Positions 8,495 to 19,476 of a DNA stretch of 64,000 nucleotides are shown piece by piece. The translations under genes and the position numbers were made by a program. Each line of letters opens with the position of its first letter. Positions within the stretch are counted from its first letter, which is position 1. The notes beneath the pieces are model-generated. The model worked only from the letters and a program-made list of their open reading frames with translations, searched no databases and was not told the DNA's origin. This DNA comes from Janthinobacterium rivuli (GTDB lineage: Bacteria; Pseudomonadota; Gammaproteobacteria; Burkholderiales; Burkholderiaceae_D). The stretch spans positions 248,001-312,000 of the forward strand of contig NZ_WFLJ01000001.1 in the NCBI RefSeq assembly GCF_009208735.1, read 5' to 3'.

Positions 8495-11347
8495 TTACTT
8501 GGTCAGGATAAAACCCTTCAGCTTCGAGAATGCCGTTTCCAGCAGATCTTTTTGCTGGGCGTAGTGCTTGTCATAGTAACCGACAGCAGGCGACGCCGAA
8601 GCAGGACGGCCGGCGTAGGCCAGACGTTGACCCGATTCCAGGCCTTCGAAGATGTTGTGCTGGATCTGGAACCAGGCGCCCTGGTTTTGCGGCTCGTCCT
8701 GCGCCCAGACGACTTCGACCAGGTTCGGGAACTTCTTCAGTTCAGCGGCGAACGACTTGTGCGGGAACGGATACAGCTGTTCCAGGCGCACGATGGCCGT
8801 GTCGGTCTGGCCGCGGGTCTTGCGTGCATTGACCAGGTCGTAGTAGACCTTGCCCGAGCAGGCGATGACGCGCTTGACCTTCTTGACGTCGATTTTGTCG
8901 TCGACTTCGCCGATGACGGTCTGGAAACCGCCCTTGGCCAGGTCGGTCAGCGGCGAACCGGCATCCTTGTTGCGCAACAGCGACTTCGGCGTCAGGATGA
9001 CCAGCGGCTTGCGGAACTGGCGCACCATCTGACGGCGCAGCAAATGGAAGATCTGCGAAGCCGTCGTCGGCTGCACCACTTGCATGTTGTTGTCTGCGCA
9101 CAGCTGCAGGAAACGCTCTGGGCGCGCGGACGAGTGCTCAGGACCCTGGCCTTCGTAACCGTGCGGCAGCATCATGACCAGGCCCGAAGCGCGGCCCCAC
9201 TTCACTTCGCCGGAGCTGATGAATTGGTCGATCACCACTTGCGCGCCGTTGGCGAAGTCGCCGAACTGGGCTTCCCAGATCGTCAGCGTGTTCGGTTCAG
9301 CGGTCGAGTAGCCGTATTCGAAGGCCAGCACGGCTTCTTCGGACAGCACCGAGTCGATGACGGTGAACGGCGCCTGGTTGTCCGACACGTTTTGCAGCGG
9401 AATGTAGGTACCTGCATCCCAACGCTCGCGGTTTTGGTCATGCAGGACGGCGTGGCGGTGCACGAAGGTGCCGCGGCCGGCGTCCTGGCCCGTCAGGCGG
9501 ATGGCGTAGCCGGACGATACCAGCGACGCGTAGGCCAGGTGTTCGCCCATGCCCCAGTCCAGGTTCATTTCGCCACGGCCCATGGTGCCACGGTCGCCCA
9601 GTACTTTTTCAACCAGCGAGTGGACCTTGAAGTCCGCCGGCACGGTGGTGATGCGGGTGGCCAGGCGTTTCAGTTCCGTCATCGGCACGGCGGTGTCGGC
9701 CGAGTCGGTCCATTTCTTGTTCAGGAACGGCAGCCAGTCGACGGCGTACTTGTTCTTGAAGTTCGAGATGACAGGATCGACGGTATGCTTGCCGGCGTCC
9801 ATGGCGTCGCGGAAAGCGGCCACCATCTTGTCGCCGCCATCGGCAGGGATCACGCCTTGCGCCACCAGTTTGTCCGCGTACAGCTTGCGGGTGCCCGGAT
9901 GCTGGCCGATCTTCTTGTACATCAGTGGCTGCGTCAGGGCCGGCGTATCTTGCTCGTTGTGGCCAAGCTTGCGGTAGCAGATGATGTCGAGGACGATGTC
10001 CTTCTTGAATTCCATGCGGTAGTCGAGCGCGATCTGCGTCGCCAGCACCACGGCTTCCGGATCATCGGCATTGATGTGCAGGACCGGTGCTTCGATCATC
10101 TTGACGACGTCCGAGCAGTACAGGGTCGAGCGCGCGTCGCGCGGATCCGAGGTGGTGAAACCGATCTGGTTGTTGATCACGATATGCACCGTGCCGCCGG
10201 TATGGTAGCCACGGGTTTGCGCCAGATTCAGCGTTTCCATGACCACGCCCTGGCCGGCGAAAGCGGCATCGCCGTGCACCAGGATAGGCAGCACTTGCGC
10301 GCCTTGCGCGTCGCCGCGGCGGTCCATGCGGGCCTTGACGGAACCTTCGACCACAGGGTTGACGATTTCCAGGTGCGACGGGTTGAACGCCAACGACAGG
10401 TGGACCGGGCCGCCTGCGGTGGAGATGTCCGACGAGAAGCCCTGATGGTATTTCACGTCGCCGGCAGGCAGGTCGTCGCCATGCTTGCCTTCGAATTCTT
10501 CGAACAGTTCCTGCGGCGCCTTGCCCAGGGTGTTCACCAGCACGTTCAGGCGGCCGCGGTGGGCCATGCCGATGACGATTTCCTGCACGCCTTTTTCGCC
10601 GGCGCGCTGGATGGTTTCATCCATCGAGGCGATGAAGGTTTCGCCGCCTTCCAGGGAGAAGCGCTTCTGGCCCACGTAACGGGTGTGCAGATAGCGTTCC
10701 AGGCCTTCAGCCGCGGTCAGGCGGTCGAGGATGTGGATTTTTTTCTCTGGGGTGAAATTCGGGGTGGAGCGGATCGATTCCAGTTTCTCTTGCAGCCAGC
10801 GCTTTTCGGCCGGATCGGAGATGTACATGAATTCGGCGCCGATCGAACGCGTGTAGGTATCGCGCAGATAGTTGAGCAGATCGCGCAGGGTGGCGGTCTC
10901 GGGGCCAAAATAGGTATTGCTGATGTTGAACACGGTGTCCATGTCCGCATCGGTGAAACCGTAGAAGCTCGGCTCGAGCTCAGGGATCATCGGACGTTCC
11001 TGGCGTTGCAGCGGATCCAGGTTGGCCCAGTGCGAACCGAGGTAGCGGTAAGCGGCGATCAGTTGCGTGGCGGCGACGCGCTTGCGGCCCATTTCGGCAT
11101 CGAAGGAAGCGGTCACGGTGCGGATCGGACCGGCTTTTGCGCGCTCGGCGAACGAGGCGACGACGGAGGCATGCGCCACGTCAGGCTTGTTGGTGCCGTC
11201 GACGGCAGGCACGTGCTGCATTGCGTCGAAGTAGGAACGCCAGTTATCGGGTACCGAGCCTGGATTGTTCAGATACGCCTCGTACAGGTCTTCCACGTAC
11301 GGAGCATTCCCACCGAACAGGTAGGAGTTGGTCGTTAATTGCTGCAT
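8495..11347 (-). CDS. sucA: 2-oxoglutarate dehydrogenase E1 (thiamine diphosphate)
   Basis: 950-aa E1 subunit that decarboxylates 2-oxoglutarate with thiamine diphosphate and passes the succinyl group to E2. Recognisable segments are the N-terminal SYLFGGNAPYVEDLYEAYL (E2-binding region), GMAHRGRLNVLVN, the ThDP region HGDAAFAGQGVVMETLNL followed by VINNQIGFTTSDPRD, and the C-terminal transketolase-like region with MLPHGYEGQGPEHSSARPER. Length is typical. The ATG at 11347 is preceded by AAAGGTGAG. It is the first gene of the odh group. Confidence 0.97.
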   Translation of the reverse strand: MQQLTTNSYLFGGNAPYVEDLYEAYLNNPGSVPDNWRSYFDAMQHVPAVDGTNKPDVAHASVVASFAERAKAGPIRTVTASFDAEMGRKRVAATQLIAAYRYLGSHWANLDPLQRQERPMIPELEPSFYGFTDADMDTVFNISNTYFGPETATLRDLLNYLRDTYTRSIGAEFMYISDPAEKRWLQEKLESIRSTPNFTPEKKIHILDRLTAAEGLERYLHTRYVGQKRFSLEGGETFIASMDETIQRAGEKGVQEIVIGMAHRGRLNVLVNTLGKAPQELFEEFEGKHGDDLPAGDVKYHQGFSSDISTAGGPVHLSLAFNPSHLEIVNPVVEGSVKARMDRRGDAQGAQVLPILVHGDAAFAGQGVVMETLNLAQTRGYHTGGTVHIVINNQIGFTTSDPRDARSTLYCSDVVKMIEAPVLHINADDPEAVVLATQIALDYRMEFKKDIVLDIICYRKLGHNEQDTPALTQPLMYKKIGQHPGTRKLYADKLVAQGVIPADGGDKMVAAFRDAMDAGKHTVDPVISNFKNKYAVDWLPFLNKKWTDSADTAVPMTELKRLATRITTVPADFKVHSLVEKVLGDRGTMGRGEMNLDWGMGEHLAYASLVSSGYAIRLTGQDAGRGTFVHRHAVLHDQNRERWDAGTYIPLQNVSDNQAPFTVIDSVLSEEAVLAFEYGYSTAEPNTLTIWEAQFGDFANGAQVVIDQFISSGEVKWGRASGLVMMLPHGYEGQGPEHSSARPERFLQLCADNNMQVVQPTTASQIFHLLRRQMVRQFRKPLVILTPKSLLRNKDAGSPLTDLAKGGFQTVIGEVDDKIDVKKVKRVIACSGKVYYDLVNARKTRGQTDTAIVRLEQLYPFPHKSFAAELKKFPNLVEVVWAQDEPQNQGAWFQIQHNIFEGLESGQRLAYAGRPASASPAVGYYDKHYAQQKDLLETAFSKLKGFILTK

Positions 11348-11603
11348 ATATTGCTCACCTTTCTTCGCGCTTCGCGAGGAATTAGCGGGTTAATCTAACC
11401 TTCCGCGACACGGCCTGACCGGTTAGCGGATTGCACATCAAGTTGTGGGGAAGGGCTTTTTTATTGCACCAGCATTCTGCATACCGTCATTTAGAATAGC
11501 ACGCGGTATTGTAACGCAACAACCACTAGTTGAATTTTATTTGGCAAGCAAATGTAAGCTGTGTTGTTGATTTTCCCGGGCTTGCAGCCCATTAGTGTTG
11601 CGC

Positions 11604-12578
11604 TTATGCGATTGCGCCGCCGGCACCGGCGCGGCGCTGGCGCGCAAGTGGTCTGACTGATAACGGCGGCGTCCCGATGGCCGCCAGCCAATCGGCATCG
11701 CCGGCAAACCAGTCCACCAGAAAGTCGAGCATGGTGCGCAGCAGCGGCGACATGTGCTGGCGCGAGGTGTAGATGCCGTAGATGCCCATGTCCTGCGGCA
11801 CGTACGCGGGCAGCAGCTCCACCAGCTGCCCGCTGGCGATCAGCGGCGCGGCCGAATAGCGCGGCTGCATGGCGATGCCCGCCCCCGCCACTGTGGCCAC
11901 CAGCAGCACCAGCGATTCATTCGCCGACAGGCGGCCGCTGACGGGGACAGTGAGCGCTTCCCCGTCGTGCGTGAATTGCCACAGGCTCTTGCCGAAATAC
12001 GTGTACGTCAGGCAGTTGTGCAGGGCCAGGTCTTCCGCCCGGCGCGGCGTGCCGTGCGCGGCCAGATACGATGGTGCGGCGCACACCACCGAGGCGCAGC
12101 TGGCCAGCTGGCGCGCGATCAGGTTCGGCTCGAGCGCGTTCGTGATGCGGATCGCCAGGTCGATGCGCTGCTCCACCAGGTTGACGGCGCGGTTCTCCAT
12201 CTGCAAGTCGACGGCGGCGCGCGGGTAGCGCCGCAGGTAAGCGGTCACTGCGCCGGCCAGCGCCGTCTGCGCCAGCGATTGCGAGCAGGTGATGCGCAGC
12301 AAGCCATGCGGCGTGTCGAGGCCTTCGGGCGACGTGACGGCCATGGCGCCGGCCACTTCCAGCATCTGCCGGCAGCGCGCCAGGGTGGCATCGCCCGCGT
12401 CCGTCAGGCTCAAACGGCGCGTGGTGCGATGCAGCAGGCGGGCCCCCGCCCACTGCTCCATCTCGGCCAGGTAGCGCGTCACCATGGCGCGCGACATATC
12501 GAGCGCCTCGCTGGCGGCCACCATGCTGCCACGCTCGGCGATGGCGACGAAAACTTGTGCGGCGGTGATGCGGTCCAT
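11604..12578 (-). CDS. LysR-family transcriptional regulator
   Basis: 324-aa LysR-type regulator. The N-terminal winged helix (DRITAAQVFVAIAERGSM, then ASEALDMSRAMVTRYLAEME and LLHRTTRRLSLTDAG) is followed by a substrate-binding domain from about residue 90. The ATG at 12578 gives the standard LysR N-terminus; the frame also opens at 12608. The last residues are Arg/Ala-rich. The gene is divergent from the metallo-beta-lactamase-like gene at 12695, a common layout for a LysR and its target. The inducer is unknown. Confidence 0.9.
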   Translation of the reverse strand: MDRITAAQVFVAIAERGSMVAASEALDMSRAMVTRYLAEMEQWAGARLLHRTTRRLSLTDAGDATLARCRQMLEVAGAMAVTSPEGLDTPHGLLRITCSQSLAQTALAGAVTAYLRRYPRAAVDLQMENRAVNLVEQRIDLAIRITNALEPNLIARQLASCASVVCAAPSYLAAHGTPRRAEDLALHNCLTYTYFGKSLWQFTHDGEALTVPVSGRLSANESLVLLVATVAGAGIAMQPRYSAAPLIASGQLVELLPAYVPQDMGIYGIYTSRQHMSPLLRTMLDFLVDWFAGDADWLAAIGTPPLSVRPLARQRRAGAGGAIA

Positions 12579-12694
12579 GCGGCTACTCCCTTGATTCATC
12601 CGATCCATGCAACTAAGTATTGCAATCTACCCTATTTCTCGCGCCTGGATGAAACGATAGTATGCGACAGAGTATCCAACGCAGAAAGAATCCT

Positions 12695-13150
12695 ATGCTT
12701 GCACGCGCCGCCCGCCCCTTCCGCACGCTGGAGACCTTCCGACTCGACGTGCTGGGATGCGCACCGTCCACTTCCCTGCTGCTGAGCGGCGCGGCGGACG
12801 CCATCCTCGTCAACGCCCAGTTCTTGCGCGACGATGCGGCGCAGTTAGCGCACACCATCGCCAGCAGCGGCAAGCGCCTGACCACCATCTATATCAGCGC
12901 GGCCGAGCCGCAAGCCTATTTCGGCCTGGGCGTGCTGCAGCAAGCCTTTCCGCACGCCGAGATCCTGGCCAGCGGCGCCACGGTCGAGGCGATCCGCCGC
13001 CAGGCCGGCGCCAGGGTCGCCCACTGGGGCGGCATCCTCAAGCACAATGCGCCGCGCCGTATCGTCCTGCCCCAGCCCTATGAAGGCGACAGCCTGCCAC
13101 TGGAAGGCCGGCACATCGCCCTGCGCCAGCTGGAAGCGGCATTCAACTGA
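12695..13150 (+). CDS. Truncated metallo-beta-lactamase-like protein without metal ligands
   Basis: 151-aa protein matching the N-terminal half of an MBL-fold hydrolase (LLLSGAADAILVNAQFL, then TIYISAAEPQAYFGLGVL). In active relatives this loop reads like THAHPDHYFGL. Here every ligand is replaced (AAEPQA in place of HAHPDH), so metal binding should be lost. It also ends about 100 residues short of a typical 250-300 aa MBL protein, and no continuation is seen in the other plus-strand frames before the next gene. The start at 12695 has AGAAAG upstream; an in-frame ATG at 12662 would add 11 residues. The gene could be decaying, or a retained pseudoenzyme. It is divergent from a LysR gene. Confidence 0.72.
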   Translation: MLARAARPFRTLETFRLDVLGCAPSTSLLLSGAADAILVNAQFLRDDAAQLAHTIASSGKRLTTIYISAAEPQAYFGLGVLQQAFPHAEILASGATVEAIRRQAGARVAHWGGILKHNAPRRIVLPQPYEGDSLPLEGRHIALRQLEAAFN

Positions 13151-13161
13151 CACCCCGCGCC

Positions 13162-13704
13162 TTACAAGGCGGCCAGGAAGCGCTCATACTCTTGCGCGCT
13201 GCGCGCCAGCCGTCCGGCATAGTCCGGCTCCTTCGGCCCGTCTTCCGCGCCGTAGAAGGCAAAGAAGCGGCGGTTGTCGGCGCCGATGTACGCGAGGGTG
13301 ACGTCGAACGGCGCCAGCAGCTGCGCCAGGGTGACGTTCCATTTGCCGTGCGGCGTGAAGTCCTGCTCGCGGATACCCGCCGTGACGGCCAGCGCCACTT
13401 TCCGCCCCCGGAAGGCGTCGCCGCCCGTGCCGTAGGCCCAGCCATGCGCCAGCACCTCGTCGAGCCAGCGCTTCAGCAAGGGCGGGCAGTTGAACCAGTA
13501 CACGGGGAACTGCAACACCACATTGGCGTGCGCCTCCACCAGCGCCTGCTCGCGCGCCACGTCGATCTTCCCGTCAGGATAAGCCTGTTGCACGTCGTGG
13601 ATGGTGTAACGCTCGGGATACCGCGCCAGCTCCTGCAGCCAGCGCTTGTTGGCCACCGAAGTGGCGATGGAAGGATGGAAGACGATCACAAGGGTTTTCA
13701 TCAT
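13162..13704 (-). CDS. NAD(P)H:quinone reductase-like flavodoxin-fold protein (KefF/MdaB type)
   Basis: 180-aa flavodoxin-fold oxidoreductase. The N-terminus MMKTLVIVFHPSI, then VVLQFPVYWFNCPPLLKRWL and a GWAYGTGGDAFRGRK segment, match the NAD(P)H dehydrogenase (quinone) family that uses FMN or FAD for two-electron reduction of quinones. AGGAAAG lies just before the ATG pair at 13704/13701; the longer frame to 13824 has no such signal. It lies 216 bases downstream of, and on the same strand as, an HxlR regulator carrying an N-terminal Cys. That pairing resembles known electrophile-responsive reductase loci. Confidence 0.85.
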   Translation of the reverse strand: MMKTLVIVFHPSIATSVANKRWLQELARYPERYTIHDVQQAYPDGKIDVAREQALVEAHANVVLQFPVYWFNCPPLLKRWLDEVLAHGWAYGTGGDAFRGRKVALAVTAGIREQDFTPHGKWNVTLAQLLAPFDVTLAYIGADNRRFFAFYGAEDGPKEPDYAGRLARSAQEYERFLAAL

Positions 13705-13920
13705 GCTGCTTTCCTGAAAATGAGATGGATGCACCGGACCCGCATGCACAGGAAAGCAGGCAAGCCGATACCCTGCCCCGTGGCGCGCGGTCGCGCCCCC
13801 CGGAGGCAGAAACAGCATAGCCATCGCGGGTACTTTTCACAAGTACGCACATTGACTACACATACCCCACAAAAAGTAAGCTACTCGACCGTGGAAATCC
13901 CGCTGCCCTGCACTTGCGGA

Positions 13921-14262
13921 TCAAGCTGGCTGGTGCCGTTCGCCCCACTCGCACAGGGTATGCAGCACGGGGATCAGCGAGGCGCCCTTGGCCGAGAGGG
14001 AGTATTCCACCTTGGGCGGCACTTGCGGGTATTCCTTGCGCACGATCAGCGCATCGGCTTCCAGTTCCTTCAGGACCACGCTGAGGGTCTTGAAGGCGAT
14101 GCCGCCCAGATGCCGTTTGAGTTCGTTATGCCGCAGCACGGTGTTTTCCGCCAGCGCATACAGGATCAGCATCTTGTATTTGCCGCCGATCAGCGACAAG
14201 GTGTAGCCAAATGCCGTATCGCCCAGGGCCACGCCGCCGGGGGCGCAGATTTCTTCATTCAT
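13921..14262 (-). CDS. HxlR-family regulator with N-terminal cysteine
   Basis: 113-aa HxlR/DUF24 winged-helix regulator. The core reads LSLIGGKYKMLILYAL, HNELKRHLGGIAFKTLS, then LIVRKEYPQVPPKVEYSLS, the typical HTH and wing. MNEEIC places a cysteine at residue 6, the position used as a redox or electrophile sensor in relatives such as YodB. The ATG at 14262 is chosen because the upstream extension crosses the terminator after gltA. The next gene on the strand is a quinone reductase-like protein, the likely target. Confidence 0.88.
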   Translation of the reverse strand: MNEEICAPGGVALGDTAFGYTLSLIGGKYKMLILYALAENTVLRHNELKRHLGGIAFKTLSVVLKELEADALIVRKEYPQVPPKVEYSLSAKGASLIPVLHTLCEWGERHQPA

Positions 14263-14311
14263 CGCGTCGCACTTCCTGTTGAACCAAGGGCCGAGCATAC
14301 CAGCCCGGCAT

Positions 14312-14340
14312 AAAAAAACGGGCCGAAGCCCGTTTTTTGT
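14312..14340. terminator. Bidirectional terminator after gltA
   Basis: A-rich, ACGGGC stem, CGAA loop, GCCCGT, T-rich. The symmetric A/T flanks make it work on either strand. It begins 20 bases after the gltA stop, ending the sdh-gltA transcript just before the HxlR gene. Confidence 0.85.
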
Positions 14341-14359
14341 TTGCAAGATACGCCGTGGA

Positions 14360-15661
14360 TTAACGCTTGTCCAGTGGCAGTACTTCGCGCGTGGTCGAGC
14401 CGACGAACAGTTGGCGCGGACGGCCGATTTTCTGTTCCGGGTCGGCGATCATCTCGTTCCATTGGGCGATCCAGCCGATCGTACGGGCCATGGCGAAGAT
14501 ACCGGTGAACAGCGATACCGGGATGCCCAGTGCGGATTGCACGATGCCCGAGTAGAAGTCGACGTTCGGGTACAGTTTGCGCGACACGAAGTACTCGTCG
14601 TTCAGCGCAATCTTTTCCAGTTCCATCGCCAGCTTGAACAGCGGGTCGTCTTGCAGACCCAGTTCTTGCAGCACTTCGTAGCAGGTTTCACGCATCAGCT
14701 TGGCGCGTGGATCGAAGTTCTTGTACACGCGGTGGCCAAAGCCCATCAGCTTGACGCCGGAGTTCTTGTCCTTGACTTGCGCGATGAAGGCAGGGATGTT
14801 CTCGACGGTGCCGATTTCTTTCAGCATGTTGAGTGCCGCTTCGTTGGCGCCGCCGTGGGCAGGGCCCCACAGGCAGGCGATGCCGGCAGCGATACAGGCG
14901 AACGGGTTGGCGCCCGACGAACCGGCCAGACGGACGGTCGAGGTCGATGCGTTTTGCTCGTGATCCGCGTGCAGGATCAGGATGCGGTCCAGGGCGCGCA
15001 CCAGCACGTCGTTGACCTTGTACTCTTCGCACGGGTTGGCGAACATCATGTGCATGAAGTTGGCGCTGTACGACAGGTCGTTGCGTGGGTACACGAACGG
15101 CTGGCCGACCGAGTACTTGTAGGTCATGGCGACCAGGGTCGGCATCTTGGCGATCAGGCGGATGGCCGACACTTCGCGGTGACGCGGGTCGTTGATGTCC
15201 AGCGAATCATGGTAGAACGACGCCAGCGCGCCGACGGTGCCCACCAGGACCGACATCGGATGCGCGTCGCGGCGGAAGCCACGGAAGAAGAATTGCATCT
15301 GTTCGTGCACCATCGTGTGCTTGGTGACGGTGTCGACGAACTTGGCTTTTTGCGCCGCGTTCGGCAGTTCGCCGTTCAGCAGCAGGTAGCACGATTCCAT
15401 GAAGTCGGCGTTGACGGCCAACTGTTCGATCGGGTAACCACGGTACAGCAGCTCGCCCTTGTCGCCGTCGATGTAGGTGATCGACGAGTTGCAGGCGGCC
15501 GTCGACATAAAGCCTGGGTCGTAGGTGAACTTGCCGCTACCGGCGTACAGTTTGCGGATGTCGATGACGTCCGGGCCAACCGTGCCTTTGTAGATTGGAA
15601 ATTCAAGCGATGGGCTGCCATCGGAGAACGACAGGGTAGCTTTTGTGTCAGAGATATTCAT
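14360..15661 (-). CDS. gltA: Citrate synthase
   Basis: 433-aa type II (Gram-negative, hexameric) citrate synthase condensing acetyl-CoA with oxaloacetate. The catalytic residues are in place: GPAHGG (H269), [15 protein letters not shown] (H310) and VDFYSG (D368). [20 protein letters not shown] is the conserved core segment. Length is normal. It lies 121 bases downstream of sdhE on the same strand, the standard Burkholderiales sdhCDAB-sdhE-gltA order, and is followed by a strong terminator. Confidence 0.98.
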   Translation of the reverse strand: MNISDTKATLSFSDGSPSLEFPIYKGTVGPDVIDIRKLYAGSGKFTYDPGFMSTAACNSSITYIDGDKGELLYRGYPIEQLAVNADFMESCYLLLNGELPNAAQKAKFVDTVTKHTMVHEQMQFFFRGFRRDAHPMSVLVGTVGALASFYHDSLDINDPRHREVSAIRLIAKMPTLVAMTYKYSVGQPFVYPRNDLSYSANFMHMMFANPCEEYKVNDVLVRALDRILILHADHEQNASTSTVRLAGSSGANPFACIAAGIACLWGPAHGGANEAALNMLKEIGTVENIPAFIAQVKDKNSGVKLMGFGHRVYKNFDPRAKLMRETCYEVLQELGLQDDPLFKLAMELEKIALNDEYFVSRKLYPNVDFYSGIVQSALGIPVSLFTGIFAMARTIGWIAQWNEMIADPEQKIGRPRQLFVGSTTREVLPLDKR

Positions 15662-15782
15662 GGGCTCTTCCTTCTCGGGAGTGAGTCGAAATTAAAATCA
15701 AAAATTCTGGCTGCAATTCGCACCGCACTCGGCAGTGCTACAGCGCGCCACTCGCACCGTTTGCAATATATCGCCCAGGCGT

Positions 15783-16064
15783 CTAGGCAATGCGCAGTCG
15801 TTGCAGCAGTGCGCGCACATGCGGCAGATCGACTTCGCCTTCCGGCTCTTTACGGGCCAGTACCAGATCCATTAACGCATTGTCCGATAAATCCAGCAAA
15901 CGCGTCAGCGCGTCAACTTCTTCATCGGTCAATTCGGTTTCATACGCATCGAGAAAACGGGTCAGGATAATGTCGTTTTCCAGCAAGCCACGGCGTGAAC
16001 GCCAGCGCAGGCGGGCGCGGTTGGCCGGGTCGGCCTGATGCGAGGACAAAATTGATTCTGTCAT
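15783..16064 (-). CDS. sdhE: Succinate dehydrogenase assembly factor SdhE (flavinator)
   Basis: 93-aa SdhE/DUF339 protein that promotes covalent FAD attachment to SdhA. The key motif is present as RSRRGLLENDIIL (RGxxE core), followed by acidic helices (FLDAYETELTDEEVDALTRL). The ATG at 16064 is preferred to a GTG at 16097 that only adds residues translated from the intercistronic gap. It sits 117 bases after sdhB. A 17-base inverted repeat in that gap (16108-16124) may shape mRNA processing. Confidence 0.93.
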   Translation of the reverse strand: MTESILSSHQADPANRARLRWRSRRGLLENDIILTRFLDAYETELTDEEVDALTRLLDLSDNALMDLVLARKEPEGEVDLPHVRALLQRLRIA

Positions 16065-16181
16065 TTGGTTTACCACTTTACGTGTGCCTTGCGGCACGGT
16101 GCGGCTTTGCAGGCGCCGCCTGCAGGCAAGAGAGGATACCCTCTTCCGGCAAACGGCGCCCGGCGGACGCGATCAGGGTGA

Positions 16182-16892
16182 TCAGATCGCGCGGCGGACC
16201 ATCAATTCCTTGATCTTGCCGATCGCCTTGTTCGGGTTCAAGCCTTTCGGGCAGACGTCGACGCAGTTCATGATCGAATGGCAGCGGAACAGGCGGTACG
16301 GGTCTTCCAGGTTGTCCAGACGCGCGCCGGTGGCTTCGTCGCGCGAATCGGCGATGAAGCGGTAGGCTTGCAGCAGGCCGGCCGGGCCGACGAACTTGTC
16401 CGGATTCCACCAGAACGACGGGCACGACGTGGAGCAGCATGCGCACAGGATGCACTCGTACAGGCCATCGAGTTCTTCGCGCTGTTCCGGCGACTGCAGG
16501 CGCTCTTTTTCAGGCGGGATCGAATCGTTGATCAGGAAAGGCTTGATCGAATCGTACTGCTTGAAAAATTGCGTCATGTCGACGATCAGGTCGCGGATGA
16601 CCGGCAAGCCTGGCAACGGGCGCAGCACGATAGGCTCCGACAGTTCGTTCAGGTTGGTCGTGCATGCCAGGCCGTTCTTGCCGTTGATGTTCATCGCGTC
16701 CGAACCGCACACGCCTTCGCGGCACGAGCGGCGCAGGGCCAGCGAGTCATCGACGTCCGCCTTGATGCGCTGCAGTGCGTCGAGCAGCATCTTGTCGGTG
16801 TCTTTCAGTTCGACCGTCAGGTCTTGCATGTACGGCTTGGCATCCTGGTCAGGATCGTAGCGGTAGATTTTGAATTTAAGAGTGCGTGCCAT
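16182..16892 (-). CDS. sdhB: Succinate dehydrogenase iron-sulfur subunit
   Basis: 236-aa subunit carrying electrons from SdhA flavin to the membrane quinone site. The 2Fe-2S motif is SCREGVCGSDAMN...GLAC (C57, C62, D65, C77, with Asp as the usual proteobacterial third ligand). The 4Fe-4S and 3Fe-4S motifs are CILCACCSTSCP and CHSIMNCVDVCPKGLNP. Length matches E. coli SdhB. It starts 9 bases after the sdhA stop. Confidence 0.98.
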   Translation of the reverse strand: MARTLKFKIYRYDPDQDAKPYMQDLTVELKDTDKMLLDALQRIKADVDDSLALRRSCREGVCGSDAMNINGKNGLACTTNLNELSEPIVLRPLPGLPVIRDLIVDMTQFFKQYDSIKPFLINDSIPPEKERLQSPEQREELDGLYECILCACCSTSCPSFWWNPDKFVGPAGLLQAYRFIADSRDEATGARLDNLEDPYRLFRCHSIMNCVDVCPKGLNPNKAIGKIKELMVRRAI

Positions 16893-16901
16893 GGTATAGC
16901 C

Positions 16902-18683
<1,782 letters not shown>

Positions 18684-18685
18684 GA

Positions 18686-19051
18686 TTACACACTCCAGAG
18701 TATCTGTACCGTCCAGCCGGCACAAGCGATCAACCACAGCATGGTGGCAATTTGCAGGGTCAGACGGAGGCCAGCGCTTTTCACGTAGTCCATCCAGATG
18801 TCGCGTACGCCGACCCATGCGTGGTAGAACAGGGCGACGAAGGTCACCAGGCTGAACAATTTAAACCACTGCTGTGCGAACAGACCGGCCCAGCCTTCAT
18901 AGCTGAAGTTGCTGCCGGTCAGGAAAGAAATAAGCAGGATGGCCACATAGGCCACCATGACGATGGCGGTAACGCGTTGCGCCAGCCAATCGCGCAAGCC
19001 GTAATGGGCACCGACGACGAGGCGTTTCGGTCCGATATTATTGTCTGCCAT
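18686..19051 (-). CDS. sdhD: Succinate dehydrogenase membrane anchor subunit
   Basis: 121-aa inner-membrane subunit with three hydrophobic helices ([52 protein letters not shown]). With SdhC it forms the quinone site and the haem b pocket; [16 protein letters not shown] is the conserved haem and quinone region. The ATG at 19051 follows the sdhC stop by 2 bases. The longer frame upstream overlaps sdhC and is rejected. Confidence 0.95.
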   Translation of the reverse strand: MADNNIGPKRLVVGAHYGLRDWLAQRVTAIVMVAYVAILLISFLTGSNFSYEGWAGLFAQQWFKLFSLVTFVALFYHAWVGVRDIWMDYVKSAGLRLTLQIATMLWLIACAGWTVQILWSV

Positions 19052-19053
19052 GT

Positions 19054-19476
19054 TTAAAATACTCCAAACAGTTTCAAAGCGACCAAGGCCGTCAACACCA
19101 GGCTCACGACCAGCACGGACGACGCGGTCTTGCGCGCCGACTCTTTTTCGATGGCAACGTGCACATCCATGAACAAGTGACGGATACCGGCGCAGAAGTG
19201 GTGCAGGAAGGCCCAGACCAGACCCAGGGTGATCAGCTTGACGAACCAGTGCGAGGCGATGCCCTGGAAGTAGGCGTAGGACATTTCGGAACGCAGGCTC
19301 AGTTCCAGCATGTACAGTATGCATGGCAGCAAGGCGAAAATGATGAAACCGCTGATGCGATGCAGGATCGAGACGATGGCGCCGACAGCCATGCGGTAGT
19401 TCGACAATTCGGTAACATGAATGTTACGGAATTGCGGCCGTTCTTTTTTTGGTACTTCTCTTACGGCTTCAGACAT
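19054..19476 (-). CDS. sdhC: Succinate dehydrogenase cytochrome b556 subunit
   Basis: 140-aa membrane subunit, first gene of sdhCDAB. It holds the SdhC signature SILHRISGFIIF and the haem-ligand region HHFCAGIRHLFMD, with three predicted membrane helices. The ATG at 19476 has a strong GGGGAGG about 9 bases upstream, so it is preferred to the frame opening at 19503. The promoter must lie in 19477-19782. A degenerate relative of the mdh-region palindrome is present there at 19559-19573. Confidence 0.95.
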   Translation of the reverse strand: MSEAVREVPKKERPQFRNIHVTELSNYRMAVGAIVSILHRISGFIIFALLPCILYMLELSLRSEMSYAYFQGIASHWFVKLITLGLVWAFLHHFCAGIRHLFMDVHVAIEKESARKTASSVLVVSLVLTALVALKLFGVF

